From: Leeuwenhoekiella aequorea
Lineage (GTDB): Bacteria; Bacteroidota; Bacteroidia; Flavobacteriales; Flavobacteriaceae
NCBI RefSeq assembly: GCF_004104375.1
Contig: NZ_QOVM01000001.1
Coordinates: 682,001-746,000, forward strand
Length of the DNA stretch: 64,000 nucleotides
Direction of reading: 5' to 3'
The notes under the pieces: generated by a model
What the model saw: the letters and a program-made list of their open reading frames with translations, nothing else
Databases searched by the model: none
What the model was told of the DNA's origin: nothing
Made by a program: the position numbers and the translations under genes
Shown here: positions 1-8,733 of the stretch, one piece after another
Layout of the letters: each line of letters starts with the position of its first letter
Position numbering within the stretch: the stretch's first letter is position 1

Positions 1-999
1 ATAACTGATTTCTGCTAAATTCCATTCATAACCATTGAAATCGGTGGTGTTATTAAATTGAATAATAACAGTATCAATATCTTCATGATATTTTGCAATA
101 CTTTGATAACCCGGAAGTAAACCCGTGTGCTCATACTCATAAATACTGGTGTAAATTTCTTGTTCGCCCGCTTCAAATACAGACCCATCATTTAATGCTC
201 TTATAAAAACACCCACGTCTTCTGCCGTGGCTATCATTAACCCGGTTTCTTCGGTTTTTAAATCTTCTTCAATTCCTACATAATACCCACTCATCAAATT
301 AGCGATGTCTATATCCTGAATAGATCCATATGTATTTGTAAGATTTAGTGGAATTAAAATTTCTTCCTTGATGAACTGTTTATGGCTATATTCTACTGTT
401 TTGTCAATAAGATCTGAAATTAACATGTAGTTTGTATTTGAATATCCGTAGTCTGTATCGGGATCAAAATCTGCCGGTAAGTCTAAGGCATAATTAAGAG
501 TTTCTTCCTTGCTAGAAGGCGGATTGATATAATAATCGGGATGATCTACAAAGTTAGGAATACCACTGCGGTGTTGTAACATCATCCGTAAAGTGATTTC
601 ATTAGAATTTTCTATTCGGTCGGCTAGTTCAGGGAAGTATTCAGCTAATGTTTTATCTAATGATAAACGATTTGCCTTAACTAATTTTGTTGTAGCTACG
701 GCTACATAAAGTTTTGTGATACTAGCAATTTTAAATAAAGCTTTAGGATTTGCAGGTATTTTGTTTTTTCGGTCGTGCCAACCAGCAGCATAAAATTCAG
801 GTGCTTTATCACCTTGATCTATATATACGATCATACCGTCAAAACCGTAATTTAGCGCCTGATCCAGTTGTTCTTGTACGGTTTCGGGAAGAGGAAGTAT
901 CCATGCTTTTACTAAAACCCATGGTACAAAGTATAAAGAACCTATACTTGCGGCAATAAAGAGGATTCTAAATACTTTTTTTAATTGTTTTTTATTCAT
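1..999 (-). CDS. Serine hydrolase of the beta-lactamase (class C/PBP-like) family, 3' end cut by the window
   Basis: Read directly from the sequence as an uninterrupted minus-strand frame of 333 codons from an ATG at 999 to the window edge. Residues 8-32 form a hydrophobic N-terminal segment (signal or anchor), so the catalytic domain should lie outside the cytoplasm. The two hallmarks of the fold are visible: SITK at residues 93-96 (SxxK, nucleophile Ser93 and base Lys96) and YSN at 186-188 (YxN). The third KTG-like box would lie beyond the window. Relatives include esterases, D-aminopeptidases and carboxypeptidases, so the substrate cannot be named. It stands apart from the next minus-strand gene by 195 bases with a terminator in between. 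Confidence 0.85.
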   Translation of the reverse strand, partial: MNKKQLKKVFRILFIAASIGSLYFVPWVLVKAWILPLPETVQEQLDQALNYGFDGMIVYIDQGDKAPEFYAAGWHDRKNKIPANPKALFKIASITKLYVAVATTKLVKANRLSLDKTLAEYFPELADRIENSNEITLRMMLQHRSGIPNFVDHPDYYINPPSSKEETLNYALDLPADFDPDTDYGYSNTNYMLISDLIDKTVEYSHKQFIKEEILIPLNLTNTYGSIQDIDIANLMSGYYVGIEEDLKTEETGLMIATAEDVGVFIRALNDGSVFEAGEQEIYTSIYEYEHTGLLPGYQSIAKYHEDIDTVIIQFNNTTDFNGYEWNLAEISY

Positions 1000-1141
1000 T
1001 TTCTAAAGGAGAAACATGTTAGATTCTGCTAATTTAATGAATTCAAAATCAAGCGAACTGATAAATATTATCTGTTAAATCTTCAGATGCTAAATCGAAA
1101 GACTACAAAATTTATTAAGGTTAATAATCTTCATAAATAAT

Positions 1142-1171
1142 AAGAGCGACAATTTTTGGATTGTCGCTCTT
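1142..1171 (-). terminator. Intrinsic terminator of the thioredoxin-like lipoprotein gene
   Basis: An 11-bp perfect stem (AAGAGCGACAA with TTGTCGCTCTT) around an 8-base loop lies 24 bases past the stop at 1195. On the minus strand it is followed by a T-rich but interrupted tract, so termination is likely though not ideal. Confidence 0.7.
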
Positions 1172-1194
1172 GTAGTATAAATAGTTAAGAAGTC

Positions 1195-1755
1195 TTATTC
1201 AGAATACGCGTGTTCATACGCTTCACCTTTTAAAATCTTAAGCATATCTTGTTCCAGACTTTCTATAGGATATTCTACAATACGGCCTAGTTCTTTGCCA
1301 TCCTTGCTAAATATAAATGTAGGAACTCTTATAATATTCTGACCATTTTCAAGTCCTTCCGGAGTTTTACGCTCTCGATTTACGGTAATTAAATTAATAG
1401 CTTCTGTCTTATTTACAACATCCAGAATCTTATAAAAGTGTGGCGTCTCACGCTTACTATCTTCACACCAGGTCCCCATAAAAATTGTTATATCGACATC
1501 AACTAATAATGTCTTTAACTCCTGAATGAAGCTGGTGTCTACTCCATAATTCTCATAACCGGAATTAAACCACATTCCAAATTTTTCTGTCTCTAAAGTG
1601 TTGCGTTTTGTAGGGCCCGTAATAACATCCTCATCTTGTTCTACAAGCATTTGTTCTGTGGGTTCCGATACTTGCTTAGCAATTTGATTCTTTGCTTTGC
1701 AGCTCACTAGTACCGTGACAAAAACCATTATGACCGCGTATCTTAAGTTTTTCAT
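1195..1755 (-). CDS. Thioredoxin-fold lipoprotein with a single-cysteine (CEDS) active site
   Basis: 186 aa. The N-terminus has a lipoprotein signal ending in LVSC (Cys19), so the protein should be lipid-anchored in the envelope. A thioredoxin fold follows a linker of about 40 residues: GTWCEDS at 94-100 takes the place of the WCxxC motif, and RVPTF supplies the cis-proline loop. The second active-site cysteine is a serine (Cys97, Ser100), which in this fold allows glutathionylation, mixed disulfide or isomerase-like chemistry but not a normal dithiol cycle. It lies 10 bases after gpmI on the same strand and is probably co-transcribed with it. The partner is unknown. Confidence 0.75.
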   Translation of the reverse strand: MKNLRYAVIMVFVTVLVSCKAKNQIAKQVSEPTEQMLVEQDEDVITGPTKRNTLETEKFGMWFNSGYENYGVDTSFIQELKTLLVDVDITIFMGTWCEDSKRETPHFYKILDVVNKTEAINLITVNRERKTPEGLENGQNIIRVPTFIFSKDGKELGRIVEYPIESLEQDMLKILKGEAYEHAYSE

Positions 1756-1765
1756 AGCAACTTTT

Positions 1766-3283
1766 CTATCTAACTAGGCTCTCCTGATCCATTACCGCAG
1801 GTTTTGCTATACCCATCATATCAAGAATAGTTGGAGCCACATCTCCTAAAATTCCGTTTTCAACAACCTTAATTTCGTTATCGACAACAATAATAGGTAC
1901 CGGGTTTGTAGTATGTGCGGTATTTGGAGAGCCATCTTCATTTTGCATTGTTTCACAATTACCATGATCTGCAATAACAATGCTGCTGTATCCATGTTCT
2001 AGTCCGGTTTCAACTACCGCCTTTGCGCAAGCATCTACAGTTTCTACAGCTTTAATAGCTGCTTCTATGATACCCGTATGACCTACCATATCCGGATTTG
2101 CAAAATTAAGACATACAAAATCGGCTTCTTCTTTTTTCAATTCTGCTACAATTTTGTCGCGAACTTCAAAAGCACTCATTTCGGGCTGTAAATCATAAGT
2201 AGCTACATTAGGTGATTTTGCTATAAGGCGCGTTTCCCCTTCAAATGGTAATTCTCTTCCTCCAGAAAAGAAAAAGGTAACATGAGGATACTTCTCTGTT
2301 TCAGCAATGCGTATTTGCTTCTTGCCTGCATCGGCGATAACTTCTCCGAGCGTATTTACCAGATTGTCTTTATCAAATATTACGTGGATATTTTTAAAAG
2401 TCTGATCATAATTAGTCATTGTCACATAATACAGGTTCATCTTCTGCGTGTTCTGTTCTGCAAAATCTTCCTGAGATAGCATTCGTGTTAATTCGCGTCC
2501 ACGATCTGTACGATAATTAAAAAAGAGCACCACGTCATTCTCTTTAATTTGAGCAACCGGTTTATCGTTTTCTGTAACTACTATAGGCTCCAAAAATTCG
2601 TCTGTAATACCGTTGATGTAGCTTGCTTTAATGACAGCAACAGGATCATTACTATGTGTACCTATACTATGTACTGATGCATCATAAGCTTTTTTAACAC
2701 GCTCCCAGCGAGTATCTCTGTCCATTGCAAAATACCTACCGGTTATAGTAGCTAATTTTGCACCATTATTTTGTGCATAATGATCCAGATCTTCAATAAA
2801 TGCCGCTCCGCTTTGCGGGTCGACATCGCGACCGTCTGTAAAAGCGTGAACATATATTTCTTTGATACCTGCCTCGTAAGCTGCTTTTATTAACCCCTTA
2901 ACGTGGTCAATATGAGCGTGAACCCCACCATCAGAAACTAAACCTAATAAATGAACGGGTTTATTATTTTCTTTAGCATAAGCAAAGGCTTTTTCAAGCT
3001 CGGGTTGCTCGCGTAATTTGTTTTCTTTAAGTGATTTATTGATTTTTGCAAAATCTTGATACACAATGCGACCGGCACCCAAATTCATATGACCTACTTC
3101 ACTATTTCCCATTTGCCCATCTGGCAATCCCACGTTGCCACCGTGTGTGAGTAATTGAGCATGTGGGTATTTTGTATAAAGACTGTCTATAAATGGAGTT
3201 TCAGCAAGATCAACCGCAGAAACGTTTTTATTAGGTGCAAATCCCCAACCATCGAGGATCATTAGTATAACTTTTTTGTTCAT
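1766..3283 (-). CDS. gpmI: 2,3-bisphosphoglycerate-independent phosphoglycerate mutase
   Basis: 505 aa, the usual length of the family. It interconverts 3- and 2-phosphoglycerate in glycolysis and gluconeogenesis in the cytoplasm. Visible signatures are the N-terminal metal-site motif LDGWG (Asp11), the phospho-serine loop GNSEVGH with Ser61 as the nucleophile carrying the phosphate, HAHIDH in the transferase domain, and the C-terminal metal ligands in NPDMVGH and ADHGNCE. These place it in the alkaline phosphatase superfamily with two metal ions, typically manganese. The ATG at 3283 is preceded by a good TATCTTTG box. The thioredoxin-like gene follows 10 bases downstream. Confidence 0.97.
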   Translation of the reverse strand: MNKKVILMILDGWGFAPNKNVSAVDLAETPFIDSLYTKYPHAQLLTHGGNVGLPDGQMGNSEVGHMNLGAGRIVYQDFAKINKSLKENKLREQPELEKAFAYAKENNKPVHLLGLVSDGGVHAHIDHVKGLIKAAYEAGIKEIYVHAFTDGRDVDPQSGAAFIEDLDHYAQNNGAKLATITGRYFAMDRDTRWERVKKAYDASVHSIGTHSNDPVAVIKASYINGITDEFLEPIVVTENDKPVAQIKENDVVLFFNYRTDRGRELTRMLSQEDFAEQNTQKMNLYYVTMTNYDQTFKNIHVIFDKDNLVNTLGEVIADAGKKQIRIAETEKYPHVTFFFSGGRELPFEGETRLIAKSPNVATYDLQPEMSAFEVRDKIVAELKKEEADFVCLNFANPDMVGHTGIIEAAIKAVETVDACAKAVVETGLEHGYSSIVIADHGNCETMQNEDGSPNTAHTTNPVPIIVVDNEIKVVENGILGDVAPTILDMMGIAKPAVMDQESLVR

Positions 3284-3301
3284 GATTTGTGTGTTGTTCT
3301 A

Positions 3302-3309
3302 CAAAGATA
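3302..3309 (-). promoter_or_regulatory. Putative -7 box (TATCTTTG) of gpmI
   Basis: On the minus strand TATCTTTG matches the Bacteroidetes -7 consensus TAnnTTTG and ends 18 bases before the gpmI ATG. I do not see a clear TTG at the usual -33 spacing, so the call rests on the -7 box and its position. Confidence 0.4.
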
Positions 3310-3418
3310 AGGACTTAACAAATCAATGGCTAAAAGTTTAAACAGCAATCACGATAGCGTTTGAAATTCTTCTAGAAATAGTTGTAAAAAATAACTGCAG
3401 TAAGAAGTTTACTATGAG

Positions 3419-4186
3419 TTAATTTATGCGATATTTCTTAATAGCTGCCTGTATTTTCTCAATACGATTTTCAGGATCTGGATGCGAACTTTGAAACTCA
3501 GGAACACTTTGGCCACCACTTGCTTCTTTTAAAATTTGCATTACCTCAATAAGGGCTTCTGGATTATAACCGGCTTCGATCATAAATTTAACTCCTAAGT
3601 CATCACTTTCTAATTCATCGCCACGACCATTTTTTAATAATAAGGTTTGACCTATTTGTGAAGCAAGCATACCCGCATCTGCACCTACCTGAGCTCCTGT
3701 AGCAACAGTATTTGCAAGTTCGCTTTGTGCTATACGTTCTGCAGAATGCCTGCCTACAACGTGACCAATTTCATGACCTAAAATCCCGGCAAGTTGATCT
3801 TCGCTATCCAGGCGCTCCATAAGAGCGTAGGTAATAAATATCTGACCACCCGGCAATGCAAAGGCGTTTACAGTATTGGGATCACGTAAAAGATGAAACT
3901 CATATTCATAAGGTGTTTCTCGAGCAATAGTATTGTCTACAAGCTTTTTACCTACTTGATCTACAAACTCCTGTAATTGAGCATCCGGGTGAAGACCTCC
4001 ATGTTGTTCTGCCATAATAGGGGCATTTTGTAAACCAATTGCTATTTCCTCATCGGTAGATAAGTTTATCGCCTGTGTGCGACCAGTATATGGGTTTTCT
4101 TCCTGACTCCCACAATACCGAACTAATCCAAATGCTACTATGGCCACTCCTAAAACAATTTTAAGCGATCTTCCTCCTAATTTCAT
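3419..4186 (-). CDS. M48 family metalloprotease, membrane- or periplasm-directed
   Basis: 255 aa. A hydrophobic N-terminal helix (residues 8-24) acts as signal or anchor; a cysteine follows in VRYCG, but this is not a proper lipobox. The catalytic motif HEIGH at 138-142 (HExxH, zinc ligands His138 and His142, base Glu139) is followed by ELESDD near residues 195-200, which would supply the third zinc ligand. Loss of multi-pass membrane segments separates it from HtpX; it resembles the soluble BepA/LoiP type that degrades misfolded envelope proteins. The role in this organism is inferred from family only. Confidence 0.9.
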   Translation of the reverse strand: MKLGGRSLKIVLGVAIVAFGLVRYCGSQEENPYTGRTQAINLSTDEEIAIGLQNAPIMAEQHGGLHPDAQLQEFVDQVGKKLVDNTIARETPYEYEFHLLRDPNTVNAFALPGGQIFITYALMERLDSEDQLAGILGHEIGHVVGRHSAERIAQSELANTVATGAQVGADAGMLASQIGQTLLLKNGRGDELESDDLGVKFMIEAGYNPEALIEVMQILKEASGGQSVPEFQSSHPDPENRIEKIQAAIKKYRIN

Positions 4187-4218
4187 AATGTCTGATTGTT
4201 ATAGGCTATTGCCTGTGT

Positions 4219-4950
4219 TTATAATAATTTTGGATTGATGTCTAAAATGTTTTCATTGCGGTAAGCAGTTATGAATTCGCTTGTAAAAGCTTCACTACCT
4301 AGGAGTTTTTTTTGCTGAAGAATATGAGTAATATCAAGTTTTTTAAACTCATTTAAATAGCCTTTTGAAAGTGGAGCATAGCTAAAATGCCAAGGTTCAT
4401 AATTGAACCCTTTTCTACCGTAATCATTCGTATAAACTTCGATAAAACCGAAAGATTCTGCATATTTATCTAACCAGGCTTTGAGTTCGCAAAATGGTCC
4501 ATTTCCGTGAAATTTTTTAGGATCTAAAACATTTGTTGTTATTCCTGTTCCACCTTGTATAATGTCAAGATCAGTAGCCCAATGATGTCGGGATGTTCCG
4601 GGAATCGTACTGTATTCTATAATTTTCTCTATAGCTGCAATTTTTGATAAACCGCTGCTGGTGTAATTTTTAAACTTACGTTCCCAAATGCGATTTTGAT
4701 GTGCATAATTGCGGTAGCTAGAAACCACTTCTATACGCAATCCGTCTTTTTTTGCTGCGGCCGATAATTTTTCAAAAGCTTCGGAAGCTTCGGGTCGCAA
4801 ACGGTAGCCATTTTTTTCAATGAGTTTAGGGTTTCCTTGACCTAATAGCTCAGATTCAGGTAGGTTGATAGCCGCACTAAGTGTATTAGGAAATAAACTC
4901 AAAGCTGTTATGCCTAAAGCCGTGTTTTGAATAAAATGGCGTCTTTTCAT
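4219..4950 (-). CDS. M15 family (VanY-like) D-alanyl-D-alanine carboxypeptidase
   Basis: 243 aa. The N-terminus carries twin arginines (MKRRHF) before a hydrophobic stretch, which suits Tat export, and Tat components occur elsewhere in the window. The zinc-site region GTSRHHWATDLD at about residues 138-149 corresponds to the M15B SxHxxGxAxD motif with His and Asp ligands, and EPWH near residue 190 supplies the remaining His and the catalytic Glu. SYRNYAHQNRIW is the conserved substrate-side loop. It should trim D-Ala from peptidoglycan stem peptides. Its ATG overlaps the stop of the upstream acetyltransferase by four bases (ATGA), which suggests translational coupling. Confidence 0.88.
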   Translation of the reverse strand: MKRRHFIQNTALGITALSLFPNTLSAAINLPESELLGQGNPKLIEKNGYRLRPEASEAFEKLSAAAKKDGLRIEVVSSYRNYAHQNRIWERKFKNYTSSGLSKIAAIEKIIEYSTIPGTSRHHWATDLDIIQGGTGITTNVLDPKKFHGNGPFCELKAWLDKYAESFGFIEVYTNDYGRKGFNYEPWHFSYAPLSKGYLNEFKKLDITHILQQKKLLGSEAFTSEFITAYRNENILDINPKLL

Positions 4951-5387
4951 TGTAATTTTTTGGAAAGTAAATAATGCACTCCTACATTTTCAATGTCAAA
5001 GGGTAAACCACTTATCGTAAAACCTTTCCGCAGATAAAAATTAAGTGCTTTGATACGGGCATTGCACCATAATACTTCTACTTTTAATTGCTTAAGCTTT
5101 TCTTCCCCGGCATCTATAAGTAAGCCGCCCAACTTCTTTTTTTGATGGGATTCTAAAATACCCATTCCGCGTAATTGATATTGTCTACCCGTAAATTGAG
5201 AATTTTGGTTGTTCATAAAACTGGCGACGCCTACTAGATTATTAGAATCAAATAAGCCTAAATGCAAAGTGTCTGCATTTAAATCCCCATCCATAGAGCA
5301 AGTAGCTAAAGGTCTATCAGCTCTTAGAACAGGATGACGAACCGCCCAAGTTTCTTGAGCGGTAATTTCTTTAATTGTATATGACAA
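4947..5387 (-). CDS. GNAT family N-acetyltransferase
   Basis: 146 aa, a single GNAT domain. The acetyl-CoA binding region is visible as RGMGILESHQKKKLGG (a relaxed R/QxxGxG/A motif) at about residues 73-88, followed by the helix AGEEKLKQ and the terminal strand-helix element FYLRKGF. The substrate is not predictable. It sits between another small GNAT gene (12 bases upstream) and the M15 peptidase (4-base overlap), so the three form one apparent minus-strand transcription unit. Confidence 0.85.
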   Translation of the reverse strand: MSYTIKEITAQETWAVRHPVLRADRPLATCSMDGDLNADTLHLGLFDSNNLVGVASFMNNQNSQFTGRQYQLRGMGILESHQKKKLGGLLIDAGEEKLKQLKVEVLWCNARIKALNFYLRKGFTISGLPFDIENVGVHYLLSKKLQ

Positions 5388-5399
5388 ACCGATTAACTA

Positions 5400-5693
5400 T
5401 TAATTTGCGCGTACATCTGCGTACTCTGGATGCTCATCAAATTTTACCTCTGCAAAAGGGCAAAGAGGTTCAATTTTAATATTTTTTGAGCGCGCATATT
5501 CTACTGCTCGTTCCATAAGTTTACTTGCATATCCTTGACCTTCATACTCCATTTTAGTCTCGGTATGATCTATAAGAATCGTGTTTGCGTCCTTTATTGT
5601 ATAGGTAAGCTCAGAAATTATCCCGTTTTCACCTTCAATTAAAAAAACTCCTCTAACGTCATTTTCTTTGTGTTGAATAGTTACTGAATCCAT
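5400..5693 (-). CDS. Short GNAT-like N-acetyltransferase (COG2388/YjdJ-type)
   Basis: 97 aa, the normal length for this minimal GNAT subfamily (human homolog GTLF3B/NATD1). The acetyl-CoA loop YEGQGYASKLME is seen at about residues 49-60, followed by AVEYARSKN and the family-typical CPFAEVKFDEHPEY near the C-terminus. Biochemical substrates of the bacterial members are not established. Its start faces the plus-strand GNAT gene at 5726 across only 32 bases. It is the first gene of the acetyltransferase/peptidase unit running to 4219. Confidence 0.85.
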   Translation of the reverse strand: MDSVTIQHKENDVRGVFLIEGENGIISELTYTIKDANTILIDHTETKMEYEGQGYASKLMERAVEYARSKNIKIEPLCPFAEVKFDEHPEYADVRAN

Positions 5694-5725
5694 TATTTTT
5701 ACGTTTTAGACTAAATTAAATAATT

Positions 5726-6157
5726 ATGAGCAAACTTAATGTCAAGAGATTGTATAAGGAAGACATTAACAACTTTTTACCACTCATACAAGAGTTGATG
5801 GGGCATCGATTAGACGATGCTATTTTAAAAGAACGATTTAAAGAAATGTTTGATCATAAATATGAATGTCACGGTATTTATGTAGATGAAACACTTGCTG
5901 GAGTATTTGGTCTTTGGTTTGCAACACGTCATTATTGTGGTAAAACCTGTGAGCAGGATCACGTATATATAAAACCAGAATACCGAAGTATGGGTTTAGG
6001 CAAACAAGTCTTTAAATGGATTTATAATTATGCTAAAGAGAAAGGTTGTGAAACGGCAGAATTAAACAGTTACGTTGAAAACTACCCAAGCCACAAATTT
6101 TACCTAAACGAAAATTATGTCATTAAAGGATATCACTTTTTAAAAAGCCTTGACTAG
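5726..6157 (+). CDS. GNAT family N-acetyltransferase
   Basis: 143 aa. The acetyl-CoA motif is clear in YRSMGLGKQVFKW at about residues 90-102, preceded by the strand DHVYIKPE and followed by the helix and FYLNENYVIKGYHF terminal element. It belongs to the general small-molecule or aminoglycoside-like GNAT group, with no safe substrate. It ends three bases before the stop of the convergent pepE gene. Confidence 0.88.
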   Translation: MSKLNVKRLYKEDINNFLPLIQELMGHRLDDAILKERFKEMFDHKYECHGIYVDETLAGVFGLWFATRHYCGKTCEQDHVYIKPEYRSMGLGKQVFKWIYNYAKEKGCETAELNSYVENYPSHKFYLNENYVIKGYHFLKSLD

Positions 6158-6160
6158 TAT

Positions 6161-6865
6161 TTAATCAAAATTTATAATAGAGCCAGTTTCTAGTTCATAA
6201 GGTGCTTTACCTGCTTCAAAAATACGAGCACTAAAGTCACCTTTAAGTATGTTGGTTTTATCTTTAACCGCTATCCAACTTCCTTCACGCAGGCCTACTA
6301 CGGGTAGTGTGTTAAACTGGTGAAATTCTGCTATACGAGTTTCACGTGTTTCTCCCATATGTTGACTGCCAGACACAGGATCTAAATAATGCGGATTTAT
6401 ATTAAAAGGAACTGCACCTATTGTTTTAAAACTAGGAGGGTAAATTATAGGCATATCATTGGTAGTCTGCATCGACACACCAGCTATATTTGTGCCAGCA
6501 CTTGTACCTAAATACGGTAGGCCCTCAAATATGCGTTTGCGTAATGTGGCAAATAAATCAAATTTGTATAATTGATCAACAAGTAAAAACGTATTACCAC
6601 CGCCAGTAAAAACAGCTTCAGCTTCTTCGAGTGCAACTTTTGGATTGTCAAATTCGTGAAGCCCTACAACTTCGATATCCAGTTTATCAAATGCTTCTTT
6701 TGCTTTTTCTGTATACAAATCGTGAGAAATTCCTCCCGGTCTGGCAAAAGGGATAAATACTAAGCGTTCTGCTTTTTCAAAATGCGTATTAAGCTCCGGC
6801 AAAAGGTAATCTAAATAGGATCCGCCAAAAACGGTAGAGGTACTTGCTAGTATTAAATTTTTCAT
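6161..6865 (-). CDS. pepE: Dipeptidase E (alpha-aspartyl dipeptidase, S51 family)
   Basis: 234 aa, the usual length of PepE. The enzyme hydrolyses dipeptides with N-terminal aspartate in the cytoplasm. The nucleophile elbow GTSAGTN at about residues 121-127 holds the catalytic serine, and the upstream TGGGNTF and the downstream NPHY complete the S51 pattern. No signal peptide is present, so it probably recycles Asp-X peptides inside the cell. It has one of the best promoters in the window (6882-6913). Confidence 0.93.
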   Translation of the reverse strand: MKNLILASTSTVFGGSYLDYLLPELNTHFEKAERLVFIPFARPGGISHDLYTEKAKEAFDKLDIEVVGLHEFDNPKVALEEAEAVFTGGGNTFLLVDQLYKFDLFATLRKRIFEGLPYLGTSAGTNIAGVSMQTTNDMPIIYPPSFKTIGAVPFNINPHYLDPVSGSQHMGETRETRIAEFHQFNTLPVVGLREGSWIAVKDKTNILKGDFSARIFEAGKAPYELETGSIINFD

Positions 6866-6881
6866 AGTTGCAGTTTTGATT

Positions 6882-6913
6882 CAAAGTTAAGTTTAATGGG
6901 CATTTAACAAAAA
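6882..6913 (-). promoter_or_regulatory. Putative Bacteroidetes promoter of pepE
   Basis: The minus strand shows TTTTTG, an 18-base spacer and TAACTTTG, fitting the -33 TTG and -7 TAnnTTTG elements of the Bacteroidetes primary sigma factor. The -7 box ends 16 bases before the pepE ATG. Confidence 0.6.
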
Positions 6914-6984
6914 TTTACAGGCTTTTTGATTAAAAAATTAACTTACTTGTCGTTACTTATAATTGTAAAATAACACACTTACCT

Positions 6985-7761
6985 ATGAAATTTTATACGC
7001 TTATATTTTTATGCTTATTGGGCATCTATCCAGCTATAGGACAGCAAGTCGCACGTGTAATGGTAGGAGGCCAGATACTTGTTCCTGCAGGTGATGATCC
7101 TAGCGGAATTGTCATTTATAATGAGACTTCTATGCGTGGTACTATTACTTCCCTTGAAGGTACTTTTGAAATTGCGGTTGCAAAAAATGATGAGATTGTA
7201 ATACAATCTGTACAATTTGCGCCGGTGACTGTACTTGTCGATAAAGGAATTGTAAACACTAAGAAAATGAGCATTACGTTGCGTGAAACTGTAAATGTTC
7301 TAGATGAGATTATAGTTACGCCTTACGATCTTACCGGTGATATTATTGCAGATGTTAATCGCATTCGGGTAATTGAACCTGTACCTTTTAGTGCAAAAGA
7401 TATACGCATCGAGGATAGTCAATATGATAAAAACTCACCTGCAGAAAATGTAGCTATAGATAATGAGCGTTGGAGATACGGACTCAATTTTGTAAATATT
7501 TTTAAAGCAGTTTTTAATATCAATAAAGATAATGCTGATATTGAGAGTAGTGCAGAAGATGAACTTGCTGCGATGTACTCAAATCAATTTTTTCAAGAGA
7601 ATTTGAATATTGAAAAGCAATCTATTGGCGCTTATATGGATTATGTTGCGGCAAATGGTCTAGATAAAGAAATGCTTGAAAATGGAAACGAACTAAATCT
7701 CATTCAATTCTTAATCGAAAAGCGAGATGACTTTATTAAAATTCAGACTCAAAATGATTAA
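6985..7761 (+). CDS. Exported CarboxypepD_reg-like protein (first of a tandem pair)
   Basis: 258 aa. A signal peptide (MKFYTLIFLCLLGIYPAIGQ) is followed by a beta-sandwich of the CarboxypepD_reg type: GQILV, then ITSLEGTFEIAV, DEIVIQSVQF and LDEIIVTPYDL. This module normally precedes a TonB-dependent receptor plug, but here the protein stops after about 140 further helical residues with no barrel. The C-terminal end (LIQFLIEKRDDFIKI) resembles that of the next gene, so the two are paralogs. Function is unknown. It starts a plus-strand run ending with an M1 peptidase, divergent from pepE. Confidence 0.8.
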   Translation: MKFYTLIFLCLLGIYPAIGQQVARVMVGGQILVPAGDDPSGIVIYNETSMRGTITSLEGTFEIAVAKNDEIVIQSVQFAPVTVLVDKGIVNTKKMSITLRETVNVLDEIIVTPYDLTGDIIADVNRIRVIEPVPFSAKDIRIEDSQYDKNSPAENVAIDNERWRYGLNFVNIFKAVFNINKDNADIESSAEDELAAMYSNQFFQENLNIEKQSIGAYMDYVAANGLDKEMLENGNELNLIQFLIEKRDDFIKIQTQND

Positions 7762-7828
7762 GTAGACGTGCAACTTTTATATACTTGTCACGTATTTAAG
7801 AAAACAAATCATTAGTCCACTATCTCAC

Positions 7829-8650
7829 GTGTTTAGGAATAAGCAATACTTTCTATTTTTTGTACTCTTCGGTAGTATGCTTATACCTTTGCATATTCAG
7901 GGGCAAGAGGCTATTCAGTTAACTGGTAAAATCACTAATGATTCTATAGATCACGAGTATCTACATGTTCTCAATTTAACCTTGCAAAAAGGGACAATAA
8001 CAAATGAAAAAGGTGTTTTTAGAATTCCAGTGCGCGAGCAGGATACACTATATATATCAGCCGTACAGTTTAAGCCAAAGGAAGTTGTAATTACTTCAGA
8101 AATTATAGCTAAAAACTTTCTAAAACTAGAGCTTGAAACTAATGTTACCGAACTCGAAGATGTAAACATTAGCGATATAGATTTAAGTGGAAGGCTTGGG
8201 GATGATATGAATATCCCAAAAGTTGAGAAACCATTCAATCCTGCAGATGCAGGTCTTCCTGTATATACAGGTCCCATCATTACGCAAGAAGAGCGTAAAC
8301 TATATACTGCAACTCATTCTGGTGGAGGTATCATACCGGTAAATGCTGTTATAAATGCAATTTCTGGACGTACTAAAATGCTAAAAAATCATGTTCGTAT
8401 TTCTAATATGGAAATAAGAGTTCAAAAAGCACGTAATCTAGTTTCAGACAGCACATATATTTATCAGCTCAATATTCCAGCAAAATATATTGATGATTTT
8501 GCGCATTATATTTATCAGGACAAAACTGAAAACCTTCAGATAGCTTCAGAGGATAATCCGTTATCCTTAATTGAACTCCTAATGGATCAGGCACCATTAT
8601 ATCTTCAGTTTAAGCAAATAGATGGTGTTAATCTTCAGAAAAAGGAATAA
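7829..8650 (+). CDS. Exported CarboxypepD_reg-like protein (second of a tandem pair, GTG start)
   Basis: 273 aa from a GTG at 7829; the hydrophobic signal peptide (residues 6-25) begins immediately after, so this start is needed. The CarboxypepD_reg fold is seen in LTGKITNDS, ITNEKGVFRIPV, DTLYISAVQF and ELEDVNISDIDLSG. The linker is rich in proline and glycine, and a helical C-terminus ends with LIELLMDQAPLYLQFKQ, matching the pattern of the preceding paralog. No enzymatic motif is visible. It lies 67 bases after its paralog and 83 bases before the DUF6702 gene. Confidence 0.8.
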   Translation: MFRNKQYFLFFVLFGSMLIPLHIQGQEAIQLTGKITNDSIDHEYLHVLNLTLQKGTITNEKGVFRIPVREQDTLYISAVQFKPKEVVITSEIIAKNFLKLELETNVTELEDVNISDIDLSGRLGDDMNIPKVEKPFNPADAGLPVYTGPIITQEERKLYTATHSGGGIIPVNAVINAISGRTKMLKNHVRISNMEIRVQKARNLVSDSTYIYQLNIPAKYIDDFAHYIYQDKTENLQIASEDNPLSLIELLMDQAPLYLQFKQIDGVNLQKKE

Positions 8651-8733
8651 TCTAATTTTTGGAATATATTTTGTTCAGATAGATTTGAAAAAAAGTTTAA
8701 GACTTCTTTTAAAGTTTTAATTTTATAAAATCT

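Noticed and set aside
7951-8280. 109-codon minus-strand serine-rich frame
   Set aside because: Antisense to the second CarboxypepD_reg-like gene, and the low-complexity serine run reflects its codons.
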